DNA of 64,000 bases from Pseudomonas baltica (GCF_031880315.1 NZ_CP134771.1:4894501-4958500); one strand, 5' to 3'. Counted from the first letter of the stretch, positions 1 to 10,214 are shown. Translations and numbers: made by a program. The notes: generated by a model from the letters alone, not told the origin.

Positions 1-1
1 C

Positions 2-241
2 ATCGCGATCAGCGCCGACGGTATCTATTCGCTGAACAACCAGCTGCTGCCCAAGAGCGACCTGAGCACGCTGATGAATGCGTTGCAAAAAGAGTCCGGT
101 GGCGACACCGCGCTGCCGCTGTCCATCAGTGCCGATGGCAAGGCCCCACATCAGGCCGTCATCACCGCCATGGATGCTGCGGGCAAGCTGGGTTTCAGTC
201 ACCTGAGCATGACCACAGTCGAGGCGCAGAGCGCGCCCTGA
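2..241 (+). CDS. exbD: ExbD/TolR-family biopolymer transport protein (3' part)
   Basis: Only the last 79 codons are in the window; the 5' part lies to the left. The visible part is the periplasmic C-terminal domain of an ExbD/TolR protein, with the pattern 'ISADG.Y.LN...L...DL...L' followed by '[14 protein letters not shown]' and '[13 protein letters not shown]'. These proteins form the proton-driven inner-membrane motor with ExbB/TolQ that energises outer-membrane processes. The stop codon overlaps the lpxK start (TGATG), so the two are translationally coupled. PAO1 has the same exbB-exbD-lpxK order. The N-terminal membrane segment with its catalytic Asp cannot be seen. Confidence 0.85.
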   Translation: MAISADGIYSLNNQLLPKSDLSTLMNALQKESGGDTALPLSISADGKAPHQAVITAMDAAGKLGFSHLSMTTVEAQSAP

Positions 242-1251
242 TGGCTTTTTCTGATCGCTTGTTGCGCGCTTGGTACGAGGGCCATCCCGGCCTGGCGCTG
301 CTGCGGCCACTGGAATGCCTCTATCGGCGCATCACCGGTCGCAAGCGCGAGCGCTTTCTCAGCGGCCAGAGCCCATCCTACAAGGCGCCGGTGCCGGTCC
401 TGGTGGTGGGCAATATCACCGTCGGCGGCACCGGCAAGACACCACTGATCCTATGGATGATCGAGCACTGCCGCCAGCGCGGCCTGCGTGTCGGCGTGGT
501 GAGCCGCGGTTATGGCGCCCAGCCGCCGCAGTTGCCTTGGCGGGTGCGCGCCGATCACAGCGCCGACCAGAGTGGCGATGAACCGCTGCTCATCGTGCAG
601 CGCAGCGGCGTACCGCTGGTGATCGACCCGGATCGCAGCGCAGCGGTACAAGCCTTGCTGGACGCCGAGCCGCTGGATCTGATTCTCAGCGATGACGGCC
701 TGCAACATTACCGTCTCGCCCGCGACCTCGAACTGGTGCTGATCGATAACGCCCGCGGCCTCGGTAATGGTCGCTGCCTGCCGGCCGGCCCGCTGCGCGA
801 ACCCCGCGAGCGCCTGGACAGCGTCGATGCCGTGCTCTACAACGGCGCGGCCGCCGATCGGGATGGCGGCTATGCCTTCACCCTCAGGCCCACGGCATTG
901 GTTCATGTCGCCAACGGGCAACGCCAGCCCCTCAGCCATTTTGCACCGGGCCAGGCACTGCACGCCGTGGCGGGCATCGGCAATCCGCAACGTTTCTTCA
1001 ATACCCTGGAAGCGCTACACTGGCGCCCATTGGCACACGCCTTCGCCGACCACGCGGTGTTCAGCGAGCAGGCCCTGACGTTCGAGCCCGCGCTGCCACT
1101 GGTCATGACGGAAAAGGACGCGGTCAAGTGTCGTGCCTTCGCCGGTCATGATTGGTGGTACCTGGCGGTCGACGCGGTGCCATCGCCGGCCTTCGTCGAC
1201 TGGTTCGACCAGCAACTGTCGCGCCTCTGTGCTCCCCTTACACCGCCCTGA
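241..1251 (+). CDS. lpxK: Tetraacyldisaccharide 4'-kinase LpxK
   Basis: The 336-residue protein phosphorylates the 4' position of the lipid A disaccharide precursor at the inner-membrane face, the sixth step of the Raetz pathway. The N-terminal amphipathic segment (about residues 1-30) is typical of this membrane-associated enzyme. A P-loop with '[13 protein letters not shown]' lies at about 56-68, and '[14 protein letters not shown]' near 148-165 is the LpxK signature. The length fits the family. The ATG overlaps the exbD stop, and the gene heads a run of cell-envelope precursor genes (kdsB, murB). Confidence 0.97.
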   Translation: MAFSDRLLRAWYEGHPGLALLRPLECLYRRITGRKRERFLSGQSPSYKAPVPVLVVGNITVGGTGKTPLILWMIEHCRQRGLRVGVVSRGYGAQPPQLPWRVRADHSADQSGDEPLLIVQRSGVPLVIDPDRSAAVQALLDAEPLDLILSDDGLQHYRLARDLELVLIDNARGLGNGRCLPAGPLREPRERLDSVDAVLYNGAAADRDGGYAFTLRPTALVHVANGQRQPLSHFAPGQALHAVAGIGNPQRFFNTLEALHWRPLAHAFADHAVFSEQALTFEPALPLVMTEKDAVKCRAFAGHDWWYLAVDAVPSPAFVDWFDQQLSRLCAPLTPP

Positions 1252-1284
1252 TTTCGGGCTGCGGCCCACCTGCAAGGATCTTCC

Positions 1285-1470
1285 ATGGACACCAAACTTC
1301 TCGATATCCTGGCGTGCCCCATCACCAAGGGCCCGCTGAAACTCAGCGCCGACAAGACCGAGTTGATCAGCAAGGGCGCAGGCCTGGCCTACCCGATTCG
1401 CGACGGCATCGCCGTGATGCTGGAGACCGAAGCCCGTACCCTGACCGACGACGAGCGCCTGGACAAATGA
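1285..1470 (+). CDS. Trm112-like (YcaR family) small protein
   Basis: This 61-residue protein begins [18 protein letters not shown], the signature of the Trm112/YcaR family found between lpxK and kdsB in many gammaproteobacteria. Eukaryotic Trm112 activates methyltransferases through a zinc site. Here only one Cys (Cys11 region) remains, so a full zinc site is unlikely. The bacterial role is not well established. It overlaps the kdsB start by 4 bp (ATGA), so it is part of the same transcript. Confidence 0.9.
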   Translation: MDTKLLDILACPITKGPLKLSADKTELISKGAGLAYPIRDGIAVMLETEARTLTDDERLDK

Positions 1471-2231
1471 CGACTGCCTTCACCGTCGTCATTCCGGCCC
1501 GTTTCGCCTCAAGCCGTCTGCCGGGCAAGCCGTTGCAGGACATCGCCGGCAAGCCCATGGTCCAGTGGGTCTGGGAGCAGGCGCGCAAGAGCAGTGCCGA
1601 ACGCGTGGTCATTGCCACCGATGATGTGCGGATCTTCGAGGTTTGCCAGGGCTTCGGCGCCGAAGTGCTGATGACCCGGGTCGACCACAACTCGGGCACC
1701 GATCGGCTCGCTGAAGTGGCCTTGGCCCTGGGTCTGGCCGCCGATGCCATCGTGGTCAATGTGCAAGGCGACGAGCCGCTGATTCCGCCAGCGGTGATCG
1801 ACCAGGTCGCACTCAATCTGGCAACGCATCCTGAAGCCGGAATCTCCACGCTAGCCGAGCCCATCGAGCATATCGACAGCCTGTTCAACCCCAACGTGGT
1901 CAAGGTGGCTGCCGATATGAACGGCCTGGCGCTGACCTTCAGCCGCGCGCCCTTGCCCTGGGCTCGCGACGCCTTGGCGCGCAGCCGCGATGAGCTGCCG
2001 GTGGATGTGCCATACCGCCGCCACATCGGCATCTACGCCTATCGCGCCGGGTTCCTGCAGGACTTCGTGACCTGGGGTCCGTGCTGGCTGGAAAACACCG
2101 AAAACCTGGAGCAGCTGCGCGCGCTCTGGCACGGCACCCGCATTCACGTCGCCGATGCCCTCGAAGCGCCGCCCACCGGCGTCGATACTCCTGAAGACCT
2201 GGAGCGCGTGCGGCGCTTGCTGGAGGCGTGA
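1467..2231 (+). CDS. kdsB: 3-deoxy-manno-octulosonate cytidylyltransferase (CMP-KDO synthetase)
   Basis: This 254-residue enzyme activates KDO with CTP to give CMP-KDO, the donor for the inner core of lipopolysaccharide. The N-terminal nucleotidyltransferase motif '[17 protein letters not shown]' (about residues 6-22) and '[12 protein letters not shown]' near residue 100 are diagnostic. The ATG at 1467 overlaps the upstream stop and is preferred over longer in-frame extensions, which lack family similarity. The stop overlaps the next start (TGATG). Confidence 0.97.
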   Translation: MTTAFTVVIPARFASSRLPGKPLQDIAGKPMVQWVWEQARKSSAERVVIATDDVRIFEVCQGFGAEVLMTRVDHNSGTDRLAEVALALGLAADAIVVNVQGDEPLIPPAVIDQVALNLATHPEAGISTLAEPIEHIDSLFNPNVVKVAADMNGLALTFSRAPLPWARDALARSRDELPVDVPYRRHIGIYAYRAGFLQDFVTWGPCWLENTENLEQLRALWHGTRIHVADALEAPPTGVDTPEDLERVRRLLEA

Positions 2232-2695
2232 TGCGGGTTCTGTTCGTGTGCCTGGGCAACATCTGCCGTTCACCTACGGCCGAGGGCGTGCTGCGTCACC
2301 AGTTGCAGGCGACGGGCCTCGACCGTCGCGTCGAGGTCGCCTCCGCCGGCACCGGTGACTGGCATGTCGGCAAGCCGCCGGATCGCCGTGCACAGCAGGC
2401 TGGCGCAGCGCGTGGCTACGATCTGTCAGCCTTGCGTGGTCAGCAGGTGTGTGTCGACGACTTTCATGAGTACGACCTCATCCTGGCCATGGACGAGAGC
2501 AATTTGAGCAATCTCAAGCGCCTGCAACCGGCTGGGGCCAAGGCCGAGGTCGATCTGTTTTTGCGTCGCTATCAAGCGGCGGTCGATGAAGTCCCCGATC
2601 CTTACTACGGTGGCGATGACGGTTTCAGCGAGGTGCTGGATCTGATCGAGCATGGCTGCCGTGGGCTGGTCCGCGAACTGCAGGGGCGGTCATGA
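2231..2695 (+). CDS. Low-molecular-weight protein tyrosine phosphatase
   Basis: The protein has 154 residues and is a cytosolic LMW-PTP. The CX5R catalytic loop is Cys7 to Arg13 (VCLGNICRSP), and the general acid is Asp123 in 'VPDPYYGGDDGF'. The ATG at 2231 overlaps the kdsB stop; a GTG one codon upstream is possible but less likely. PAO1 has a homologue in the same place between kdsB and murB. The cellular substrate is unknown; there is no adjacent tyrosine kinase (Wzc-like), so an exopolysaccharide role is not indicated here. Confidence 0.93.
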   Translation: MRVLFVCLGNICRSPTAEGVLRHQLQATGLDRRVEVASAGTGDWHVGKPPDRRAQQAGAARGYDLSALRGQQVCVDDFHEYDLILAMDESNLSNLKRLQPAGAKAEVDLFLRRYQAAVDEVPDPYYGGDDGFSEVLDLIEHGCRGLVRELQGRS

Positions 2696-3708
2696 ACCTG
2701 CAGCTTCTCAATAATTTTTCCCTAAAGCCGTATAACAGCTTTGGTATCGACGTGAGTGCCGAGCAGTTCGTCGATGTGCACGACGATGCGCAAATCCGCG
2801 AGGCCTTGCACTACGCCGAGGCGCGGCAGATGCCGTTGTTGGTGATCGGTGGCGGCAGCAATCTGCTGCTGACCCGTGATCGCGAAGGCCTGGTGATGCG
2901 CATGGCCAGCCGCGGCGTGCGAATCGTCAGCGAAAAGGGCACTCAGGTGGTGGTCGAGGCGGAGGCGGGTGAGCCTTGGCATCCCTTCGTCGTACATTGC
3001 CTGGAGCTCGGGCTGGTCGGGCTCGAAAACCTCAGCCTCATCCCCGGCACTGTCGGGGCCGCGCCAATGCAGAATATCGGTGCCTATGGAGTCGAGATCA
3101 AGGATGTGTTCCATAGCCTCACGGCGCTGGACCGGCAGACTGGCGAGGTGCGTGACTTTCTCGGGCATGAATGCGCGTTCGGCTACCGTGACAGCTTGTT
3201 CAAGCAGCACCTGGGGCGTTGGCTGATCTTGCGGGTGCGCTTTGCCCTCAGCCGCGAGGCTGCGTTGCACCTGGACTACGGTCCAGTGCGTCAGCGTTTG
3301 CAGGAGCAAGGCATCAGCGAGCCGACCGCCATGGACGTCAGCCAGGCGATTTGCAGTATTCGCCTGGAAAAACTGCCGAATCCCGCCGAGCTGGGCAATG
3401 CTGGCAGCTTCTTCAAGAATCCCGTGATTCCGACCGCCCAGGCGCAGGCATTGAAGGTTCGTTACCCCGGTCTGGTCGCTTATCCCCAAGGCGATGAGGT
3501 CAAGTTGGCCGCTGGTTGGCTGATCGAGCAGGCGGGCTGGAAAGGCTTTCGCGAGGGCGACGCCGGAGTGCACCGCTTGCAGGCATTGGTGCTGGTCAAC
3601 TACGGCCACGCGACCGGGCGGCAGGTGCAGTCGCTGGCGGTGCGCATCCAGGCCGACATCGCCGAGCGCTTTGGTGTCGAGTTGGAGATGGAGCCTAATC
3701 TGTACTAG
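2692..3708 (+). CDS. murB: UDP-N-acetylenolpyruvoylglucosamine reductase MurB
   Basis: This cytosolic flavoenzyme reduces UDP-GlcNAc-enolpyruvate to UDP-MurNAc with NADPH, the second committed step of peptidoglycan synthesis. The 338 residues carry the FAD-binding 'VIGGGSNLLL' (about 51-60) and 'LENLSLIPGTVGAAPMQNIGAYG' block. The proton donor is Ser239 in 'NAGSFFKNP', with Arg166 in 'GYRDSLFK' and the C-terminal Glu334 in 'EMEPNLY' completing the active site. The Tyr-loop-containing layout matches type I MurB, as in E. coli. It overlaps the phosphatase gene by 4 bp. Confidence 0.97.
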   Translation: MNLQLLNNFSLKPYNSFGIDVSAEQFVDVHDDAQIREALHYAEARQMPLLVIGGGSNLLLTRDREGLVMRMASRGVRIVSEKGTQVVVEAEAGEPWHPFVVHCLELGLVGLENLSLIPGTVGAAPMQNIGAYGVEIKDVFHSLTALDRQTGEVRDFLGHECAFGYRDSLFKQHLGRWLILRVRFALSREAALHLDYGPVRQRLQEQGISEPTAMDVSQAICSIRLEKLPNPAELGNAGSFFKNPVIPTAQAQALKVRYPGLVAYPQGDEVKLAAGWLIEQAGWKGFREGDAGVHRLQALVLVNYGHATGRQVQSLAVRIQADIAERFGVELEMEPNLY

Positions 3709-3734
3709 GCCCGTCGCTATGATAGGTGTGAACC

Positions 3735-4316
3735 ATGAACAACCCCGTCGCTATCATCCTGGCTGCCGGGCAGGGCAGTCGCTTCCGCATCATGGCGGGG
3801 GATGATCAGGACAAGCTGTTGGCACCCTGCCGCGGCTTGATCGACATCGAGCGCCCCGTCCTGGAACACGTGCTCATCAACCTCGGTGATTGCATCGAGC
3901 GTCGCCTCGTCATCACCCGCCCGCACAATCTCGACATCATCGCCTTAGCCCACGCCTATGACTGCGAAGTGCTGCTGCTGGATTCGACCGGGATGGGCGA
4001 TAGCCTGGCGGCTGCGGTGGCCGCCAGCGCCGAGGCGTCCGGTTGGCTGGTGATATTGGGGGACATGCCGTTCATCGCGCCAGCGACTCTGGACGCGGTC
4101 ACCAGGGCCATGAACGAAGACTGTGTCGCGGTGGCGACGGGGGAGTCCGGCTATGGGCATCCGGTTGGTTTTGGCCGCAAGTTTGGCCTGTCGTTGCAAA
4201 CGCTACGCGGCGATCAGGGCGCCCGCCGGCTGTTCAGCGCTGAGTGTGTCACCGAAGTCCAAGTCACCGATCCTGGCATCTATCGAGACGTCGACATTCC
4301 CGCCAATCTGCTTTAA
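3735..4316 (+). CDS. MobA/MocA-like nucleotidyltransferase
   Basis: The protein has 193 residues with one NTP-transferase domain: 'AIILAAGQGSRF' at about 6-17, 'DKLLAPCRG' as the substrate-lysine region, 'GDSLAAAVAAS', and 'LVILGDMPFI' for the metal-binding Asp. This pattern fits the MobA/MocA group, which transfers CMP or GMP to molybdopterin, but related enzymes act on other substrates. No molybdenum cofactor gene is nearby. It is the last gene of the murB operon, 26 bp downstream of murB, and is followed by a strong terminator. Confidence 0.8.
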   Translation: MNNPVAIILAAGQGSRFRIMAGDDQDKLLAPCRGLIDIERPVLEHVLINLGDCIERRLVITRPHNLDIIALAHAYDCEVLLLDSTGMGDSLAAAVAASAEASGWLVILGDMPFIAPATLDAVTRAMNEDCVAVATGESGYGHPVGFGRKFGLSLQTLRGDQGARRLFSAECVTEVQVTDPGIYRDVDIPANLL

Positions 4317-4325
4317 TCGGCTCAT

Positions 4326-4362
4326 TAAAAAACCCCCGCTACCTTCCGGTAGCGGGGGTTTT
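4326..4362. terminator. Bidirectional intrinsic terminator between the murB operon and rne
   Basis: A GC-rich stem (CCCCCGCTAC ... GTAGCGGGGG, 6-nt loop) is flanked by an A-run on the left and a T-run on the right. It can therefore end the rightward murB operon and the leftward rne transcript. The genes converge here. Confidence 0.92.
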
Positions 4363-4378
4363 CATTGACCGCCTGAAA

Positions 4379-7300
4379 TCAGCCGAACGGTTTAGGTTCG
4401 TGGCGTTCTTCCTCGGCGTGTTCCTTCGCAGCGTTGAGCGTCACTGCTTGTTCGGCTTCATTGGCAGCGGCTGCGGCCAGTTCAGCTTCGCGCTTGCGGC
4501 GACGTACTTCGCGCGGGTCATTTGGGGCACGACCATTGCTGGGCAGTTCGACGGCTGGCGTCGGTGCGACAGCTTCAGGCTCGACCACTACGGGCTCGGC
4601 GGCCGGTGCGGCTGGCTCGATAGCTTCAGGCTCAGCGGCGTGGGCCACTGGTTCGGCTTCGACGAAAGCTGCCGGCGCGCTGAACGCAGGGGCTTCGACG
4701 ACGGGCTCGCTGGCGTGCACTTCGACCGCTGGCGCTTCAACGACAGACTCTTGAGCCTGCGGCGTGAAGCTGACTTCGGACACCGGCTCGACCACCACTG
4801 GCTCGGCCGCAGGGGCTTCGACAGTTTCGCTCACAGGGGCTGCAAACGACTCGCGGGCTGGAGCTTCTGCCGCCGGGGCTTCAACCACTGGCTCTGGCGC
4901 ATGAACCGGGGCAGGTTCAAAGGCTGGAGCGGCTTCGAAGGCCGGAGCCGCATCGGCCAATGGCTCGGCCTCTACCGGTACTGGGGCGGCAGGGGTTTGA
5001 ACCACTGGCGCCTGCTCGACCACAGGCTCGAAAGAAGCCTGAGGCTGGGCAGTCACGGATTCCGCTGCTGGCTGAACGTCGGCCACCGGGGCGAAGGCAA
5101 AGGATTCCTGCACTTCGGTGGTAGGCGTCACGACGATTTCCGGCGCAGCCAGCTCGGTGCTTTCCAGGGTCGAGGCGGTAGCACGTTCGGCCTGCTGATG
5201 CGCTTGCGCCTCGGCGTTTGCGCTGATGACGCCTTCGGCGATGACGACTGCAGCAGCGGTGCCGGCGGCAGCGATAGCAACGTTGTTGCCTTCGCCTTCC
5301 TTACGTTCTGGCTCTTCCTGACCTTCTTCGGCGCCCTCGGAACCTTCGATGACATCACCGTTGGCATCACGTTGACGCTCACGACGGTTGCTGCGACGAC
5401 GCTGACCACGGGAGCGGCGGCGAGGACGTTCGCCATCGGTACCGTCCTGGTTTTCGTCCTGCAGCAACTCTTCGTTCGGCAGTGCTTCCTCGCCAGCGAC
5501 CTCATCGGTCTGCTCTGGGCGGGGTTGGCGCTCTTCACGAGGCACGCGCGGTGCACGTTCTTCACGAGGGGCGCGTTCGTCACGCGGCGCACGCTCTTCG
5601 CGCGGTTCGCGCGGGGCACGCTCTTCACGTGGCTCGCGTGGTGCGCGTTCTTCACGAGGAGCACGCTCTTCACGAGGTGCGCGTTCTTCGCGCGGTGCAC
5701 GTTCAGGACGTTCTTCACTCACGGCGGGCTCGGCATCCAGTGCCTCGCGCAGTACGCGAGCCGGACGCTCTTCGCGTGGACGACGTTCTTCACGCGGCGC
5801 ACGAGACTGGCGGGGAGCGCGTTCTTCGCGAGGAGCGGCCGGAGCCTCTTCACGGGCGGCGCGATCTTCGCGAGGTGCGCGTTCTTCACGCGGGGCGCGG
5901 TCTTCACGTGGCGCGCGGTCTTCGCGCGGTTTGCGCTCTTCGTCGCGACGGCCGTTGCGGCTACGGCTCTGCTGGCGACCGTTACGGCGCTCGTCATTGC
6001 GTGCAGGGCGTGGAGCTGGCTCGGCGGCAGGCTTTTCAGCCACGACCGGTGCCACTGGTTCTTCTTTGGTAGCGAACAGGCTGACCAACGACTTCACCAG
6101 GCCCTTGAACAGGCTCGGCTCGGCGATGACGGGAGCAGGGGCAGCGACGACTGGCGCGGCCTCTTCGACCGGTACCGGCGCATTGCCGCGGGCTGGCGCG
6201 GTCTTGACCGCAGCTTCCTGACGAACCAGGGTGCGGGTCGATGCCGGTGCAGCAGGGGCTTCTTCGACTTCAGCGGCAGCGATTTCGTAGCTGGACTGAT
6301 TGTTCATCGCTTCCGGGCTGTCATCACGCAGGCGCTGCACTTCGAAGTGCGGCGTTTCGAGATGATCGTTCGGCAGGATGATGATGCGCGCGCGCGTACG
6401 CATTTCGATCTTGGTGATCGAGTTGCGTTTTTCGTTGAGCAGGAACGCAGCGACCGGGATCGGCACCTGGGCACGTACTTCGGCAGTACGGTCCTTGAGG
6501 GCTTCTTCTTCGATCAGGCGCAGGATCGCCAGCGACAGCGATTCGACGTCACGGATGATGCCGGTGCCGTTGCAGCGTGGGCAAACGATGCCACTGCTTT
6601 CACCCAGCGATGGGCGCAGGCGCTGGCGGGACATTTCCAGCAGGCCGAAGCGCGAGATGCGCCCGACCTGGACGCGGGCACGGTCGGCCTCGAGGCTTTC
6701 GCGGACCTTTTCTTCGACGGCGCGCTGGTTCTTGGCCGGGGTCATGTCGATGAAGTCGATGACGATCAGGCCGCCGATGTCGCGCAGGCGCAACTGACGG
6801 GCGATTTCTTCGGCGGCTTCAAGGTTGGTCTGCAGGGCGGTTTCTTCGATGTCGCTGCCTTTGGTGGCGCGCGCCGAGTTGATGTCGATGGACACCAGGG
6901 CTTCGGTCGGATCGATGACGATGGAACCACCGGAAGGCAGTTCAACGACGCGCTGGAAAGCGGTCTCGATCTGGCTTTCGATCTGGAAACGGTTGAACAG
7001 CGGCACGCTGTCTTCGTACAGCTTGATCTTGCTGGCGTACTGCGGCATCACCTGGCGGATGAAGGTCAGGGCTTCGTCCTGGGCTTCGACGCTGTCGATC
7101 AGCACTTCGCCGATGTCCTGGCGCAGGTAATCGCGGATGGCGCGGATGATGACGTTGCTTTCCTGGTAGATCAGGAACGGCGCGGAGCGATCCAGCGAGG
7201 CTTCCTTGATCGCGGTCCAGAGTTGCAGCAGGTAATCGAGGTCCCACTGCATTTCTTCGCTGCTGCGGCCAAGGCCGGCAGTGCGCACGATCAGGCCCAT

Positions 7301-7783
7301 GTCGGCAGGGGCGACCAGGCCGTTCAGCGCTTCACGCAGTTCGTTGCGTTCTTCGCCTTCGATACGGCGAGAGATACCGCCGGCACGGGGGTTGTTGGGC
7401 ATCAGGACCAGGTAACGACCGGCCAGGCTGATGAAGGTGGTGAGGGCGGCACCCTTGTTGCCGCGCTCTTCTTTCTCGACCTGAACAATGACTTCCTGGC
7501 CTTCGCTCAGGACTTCCTTGATGTTCACACGGCCTTCGGGCGCCTTCTTGAAATACTCGCGGGAGATTTCCTTGAGGGGCAGGAAGCCGTGCCGCTCGGA
7601 GCCGAAGTCGACGAAAGCGGCTTCAAGGCTCGGCTCGATGCGAGTGATACGGCCTTTGTAGATGTTGGCCTTTTTCTGCTCGCGGGCGCCGGATTCGATA
7701 TCCAGGTCGTAGAGGCGCTGGCCGTCTACGAGGGCAACACGCAACTCTTCGGGTTGAGTCGCGTTAATCAGCATTCTTTTCAT
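4379..7783 (-). CDS. rne: Ribonuclease E
   Basis: The 1134-residue endoribonuclease is the scaffold of the RNA degradosome and processes rRNA, tRNA and mRNA at the inner membrane face. The start at 7783 gives [10 protein letters not shown], as in E. coli. The S1 domain spans about 35-117. The catalytic carboxylates are Asp300 and Asp343, with Asn302, offset by three from E. coli 303/346. The Zn-link 'CPRCNGTG' has Cys401 and Cys404. After about residue 520 the sequence becomes the disordered scaffold half. It includes arginine-rich 'APREER' repeats at about 608-768 and an Ala/Pro/Glu/Val-rich tail ending '[10 protein letters not shown]'. The repeats are the likely RNA-binding segment. The leader is long (see 7784-8467) and probably carries autoregulation, as in enterobacteria. 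Confidence 0.97.
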   Translation of the reverse strand: MKRMLINATQPEELRVALVDGQRLYDLDIESGAREQKKANIYKGRITRIEPSLEAAFVDFGSERHGFLPLKEISREYFKKAPEGRVNIKEVLSEGQEVIVQVEKEERGNKGAALTTFISLAGRYLVLMPNNPRAGGISRRIEGEERNELREALNGLVAPADMGLIVRTAGLGRSSEEMQWDLDYLLQLWTAIKEASLDRSAPFLIYQESNVIIRAIRDYLRQDIGEVLIDSVEAQDEALTFIRQVMPQYASKIKLYEDSVPLFNRFQIESQIETAFQRVVELPSGGSIVIDPTEALVSIDINSARATKGSDIEETALQTNLEAAEEIARQLRLRDIGGLIVIDFIDMTPAKNQRAVEEKVRESLEADRARVQVGRISRFGLLEMSRQRLRPSLGESSGIVCPRCNGTGIIRDVESLSLAILRLIEEEALKDRTAEVRAQVPIPVAAFLLNEKRNSITKIEMRTRARIIILPNDHLETPHFEVQRLRDDSPEAMNNQSSYEIAAAEVEEAPAAPASTRTLVRQEAAVKTAPARGNAPVPVEEAAPVVAAPAPVIAEPSLFKGLVKSLVSLFATKEEPVAPVVAEKPAAEPAPRPARNDERRNGRQQSRSRNGRRDEERKPREDRAPREDRAPREERAPREDRAAREEAPAAPREERAPRQSRAPREERRPREERPARVLREALDAEPAVSEERPERAPREERAPREERAPREERAPREPREERAPREPREERAPRDERAPREERAPRVPREERQPRPEQTDEVAGEEALPNEELLQDENQDGTDGERPRRRSRGQRRRSNRRERQRDANGDVIEGSEGAEEGQEEPERKEGEGNNVAIAAAGTAAAVVIAEGVISANAEAQAHQQAERATASTLESTELAAPEIVVTPTTEVQESFAFAPVADVQPAAESVTAQPQASFEPVVEQAPVVQTPAAPVPVEAEPLADAAPAFEAAPAFEPAPVHAPEPVVEAPAAEAPARESFAAPVSETVEAPAAEPVVVEPVSEVSFTPQAQESVVEAPAVEVHASEPVVEAPAFSAPAAFVEAEPVAHAAEPEAIEPAAPAAEPVVVEPEAVAPTPAVELPSNGRAPNDPREVRRRKREAELAAAAANEAEQAVTLNAAKEHAEEERHEPKPFG

Positions 7784-8467
7784 GTAGTACCGTCGGTTTC
7801 CGGGCTGCCGGAAACGGCGTTCGGCACACACGACTTCTCACGGTCGGTGTCAGGTGCGTCAGGAGCGTTGGCCACTCCAGTGTCAGGCAGGCCTGGCCAG
7901 TACTGAACGTCCAGTGGGCCAGGGTGTGCGACGACGCGTCCTGCTTGCTGTGGTGTCAAAAGCACTCAGTCAGGAGGAGGAATCAACTTCTGGCCGTGGA
8001 TACCCGCAGGCATCTTGATCAAGACCCGGGTCAATGAGGGAGGGCCTGTGGCCACTCCCGACAGGGACGCGGTGCTACACGGTCCGAACGTTGTGCATCT
8101 CCACCCTACACGTATCCCTGATAATTCGGGTGCTGCCGTGCGCTGAATCCGCAACGGGTTGGCTTTTATCGCCCGCTCTTGTCGGGAGCGGGCGCATCAT
8201 GGCTAAGGCTCTGTTTCCGAAACATTCTCTTGGATCGGGTGGCCACGCCGGCGCGGAAGATCTGGCGTCGGAAAATACCGATGAAAGGCGTGCAACCTGC
8301 ACTGCGTTTTCCATCGTGTTTCGGACTTCTCCGGTGCGCTACTGGCGATTACTAAGACACCCGTAAACAAGCGAAAGCCCCGTCGGACGGCCTCGCGTCC
8401 TCGATAACTGCGTGGGTAAGAGGCAATCAAATGTCGCCTATCCACTTCACAGCCGCTTTTGGCGACG
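7784..8467 (-). promoter_or_regulatory. Long rne mRNA leader (about 684 nt)
   Basis: From the predicted start site near 8467 to the rne ATG there is no open reading frame with family similarity. The stretch contains several inverted repeats, for example a 9-10 bp GC stem at 8170-8194. RNase E homologues in enterobacteria cleave their own long leader to control rne mRNA stability, and a structured rne leader motif has been predicted computationally in pseudomonads. I cannot fold the RNA here, so which motif is present stays open. Confidence 0.6.
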
Positions 8468-8473
8468 TTCGCG

Positions 8474-8502
8474 ACTATAGCAGCATTGATTAAGTGCTTC
8501 AA
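8474..8502 (-). promoter_or_regulatory. Sigma-70 promoter of rne
   Basis: On the minus strand a TTGAAG -35 box (8502-8497) and a TATAGT -10 box (8479-8474) are separated by exactly 17 bp. The predicted start is near 8467. The region also holds the divergent rluC promoter. Confidence 0.65.
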
Positions 8503-8515
8503 TTGCCTAAAAAAT

Positions 8516-8524
8516 TGCTATCAT
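8516..8524 (+). promoter_or_regulatory. Extended -10 promoter of rluC abutting the start codon
   Basis: The sequence TGCTATCAT is an extended -10 element. Transcription would start about 7 nt after the hexamer, at or next to the rluC ATG at 8531. There is no good -35 box; the 17-bp position (about 8496-8501) falls on the rne -35. No Shine-Dalgarno sequence precedes the ATG, consistent with a leaderless or nearly leaderless message. Confidence 0.5.
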
Positions 8525-8530
8525 CCGCAA

Positions 8531-9487
8531 ATGACGACTACAAATCCCCCAGCCTCCGGCGTTCGCCTGATCGAGGTTGCACCGGAATATGCCGGCCAAC
8601 GCATAGACAATTACCTCATCACTGCGCTCAAGGGTGTGCCCAAGACTCTGGTCTATCGGATCCTGCGCAAGGGTGAAGTGCGCGTGAACAAAGGGCGCAT
8701 CAAGCCCGAATACAAGCTGCAGGCCGGCGATATCGTGCGCGTGCCGCCCGTCCGGCTGCCTGAGCGTGACGAACCGGTGCCGGTGGCCCAGGGCCTGCTG
8801 CAACGGCTTGAAGCCGCAATCGTCTATGAAGACAAGGCCCTGATCGTGCTCAACAAGCCGGCCGGCATTGCCGTACACGGTGGCAGTGGCCTGACGTTCG
8901 GGGTCATCGAGGCGTTCCGGCAGATGCGCCCGGATGCCAAGGAGCTGGAACTGGTGCATCGCCTCGACCGCGACACCTCCGGGCTGCTGATGATCGCCAA
9001 AAAACGCAGCATGTTGCGCCATCTGCATGCCGCCCTGCGCGGCGATGGCGTCGACAAGCGCTACATGGCGCTGGTGCGCGGCAATTGGCCGACCGCGCTC
9101 AAGCGCGTCGATGCGCCGTTGCTCAAAAGCAACCTGCGATCGGGTGAGCGCATGGTCGAGGTCAATCCCGAGGGCAAGGAGGCCTTGACGATGTTCAAGG
9201 TGCTGCGCCGCTTCAGCGACTTCGCCACCATCGTCGAGGCTCGGCCGATCACCGGTCGTACCCATCAGATTCGTGTGCACACCTTGCACGCCGGGCATTG
9301 CATCGCCGGCGACAGCAAGTATGGCGAAGAAAATTTCAGCCGCGAAATCCGCGAGCTCGGCGGCAAGCGTCTGTTCCTGCATGCCTATGCTCTGACCGTG
9401 CCGCTGCCCGATGGTGGTGAGCTGAAATTGCAGGCCCCGGTGGATGAAGTCTGGGCCAAGACCGTGGAGCGCTTGAGTGCCGAGTAA
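8531..9487 (+). CDS. rluC: 23S rRNA pseudouridine synthase RluC
   Basis: This 318-residue enzyme modifies uridines 955, 2504 and 2580 (E. coli numbering) of 23S rRNA. An S4 RNA-binding domain covers about 22-80 ('[28 protein letters not shown]'). The RluA-type catalytic domain follows, with Asp146 in '[13 protein letters not shown]' and '[11 protein letters not shown]' further on. The ATG at 8531 gives MTTTNPP. A longer in-frame start at 8459 would run through the promoter region and is rejected. It is divergent from rne, as in E. coli and PAO1, and overlaps the next gene by 11 bp. Confidence 0.96.
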   Translation: MTTTNPPASGVRLIEVAPEYAGQRIDNYLITALKGVPKTLVYRILRKGEVRVNKGRIKPEYKLQAGDIVRVPPVRLPERDEPVPVAQGLLQRLEAAIVYEDKALIVLNKPAGIAVHGGSGLTFGVIEAFRQMRPDAKELELVHRLDRDTSGLLMIAKKRSMLRHLHAALRGDGVDKRYMALVRGNWPTALKRVDAPLLKSNLRSGERMVEVNPEGKEALTMFKVLRRFSDFATIVEARPITGRTHQIRVHTLHAGHCIAGDSKYGEENFSREIRELGGKRLFLHAYALTVPLPDGGELKLQAPVDEVWAKTVERLSAE

Positions 9488-10163
9488 GTACCAGCTGTTG
9501 ATTTTCGATTGGGACGGCACCTTGGCCGATTCCATTGGCCGTATCGTCGAGGCGATGAATCTGTCCGCCGTTGCCTGTGGCTATGTCGAGCGGGACGAGG
9601 TCTCGGTCAAAGGCATTATCGGTCTGTCGTTGTCCGAGGCCATCAGCGTGCTGTATCCGGCGCTGGATGCCGAGCAGGTCGCGGCGTTTCGTCAGCAGTA
9701 TGCAGATGTCTACAAGCGTCTGGACGAGCAGCCGTCGCCGCTGTTTCCGGCGGTCCGCGAGTCGCTGCAAGCTTTTCGTCGGCAGGGCTACAAGCTGGCA
9801 GTGGCCACCGGCAAGGCGCGTCGCGGCCTGGATCGCGTGTTGAAATCCAACGAGTGGACTGAATTTTTCGATATTACCCGCGCTGCCGATGAAACCCGGG
9901 GCAAGCCGCACCCTCTGATGCTGGAAGAGATCCTCGCTCACTGCCAGGTCAGTGCCGATCAGGCGCTGATGATCGGCGACTCGGCGTTCGACCTGCAAAT
10001 GGCTCGCAATGCCGGTATGGATTCGGTTGCCGTGGGCTATGGCGCCTTGCCGTTATCGGCACTGCGCGAGTTCGAGCCGACCGTGAGCATCGAGCACTTC
10101 GCCCAGTTGGAGCAGTGGCTCGACGATCCGCAGCCAGGGCAATGCTTCCCATTGCAACGCTGA
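9477..10163 (+). CDS. HAD-superfamily phosphatase (phosphoglycolate phosphatase-like)
   Basis: The 228-residue protein starts with GTG inside the end of rluC. HAD motif I '[11 protein letters not shown]' supplies the nucleophile and acid Asp residues (about 10-12). Motif II is in '[13 protein letters not shown]', motif III Lys in '[13 protein letters not shown]', and motif IV '[19 protein letters not shown]'. The alpha-helical cap lies between about 20 and 85. Homologues sit in the same rluC-HAD-sppA order in PAO1. The physiological substrate cannot be told from sequence. Confidence 0.88.
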   Translation: MPSKYQLLIFDWDGTLADSIGRIVEAMNLSAVACGYVERDEVSVKGIIGLSLSEAISVLYPALDAEQVAAFRQQYADVYKRLDEQPSPLFPAVRESLQAFRRQGYKLAVATGKARRGLDRVLKSNEWTEFFDITRAADETRGKPHPLMLEEILAHCQVSADQALMIGDSAFDLQMARNAGMDSVAVGYGALPLSALREFEPTVSIEHFAQLEQWLDDPQPGQCFPLQR

Positions 10164-10214
10164 AGGGCGTTGCGCAGTACCCGTATTCCCGAAGACTGCA
10201 GGAGTAGTTGATAG

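Noticed and set aside
5480..5960. Regular repeats that could suggest a CRISPR array
   Set aside because: The period is that of codons for APREER units within the rne frame; there are no unique spacers and no cas genes.
4244..7906. Open frame of about 1220 codons on the plus strand over rne
   Set aside because: It is the antisense of rne; the translation is Phe/Arg/Leu/Trp-rich and low in complexity, with no family pattern. rne has full similarity in the other frame.
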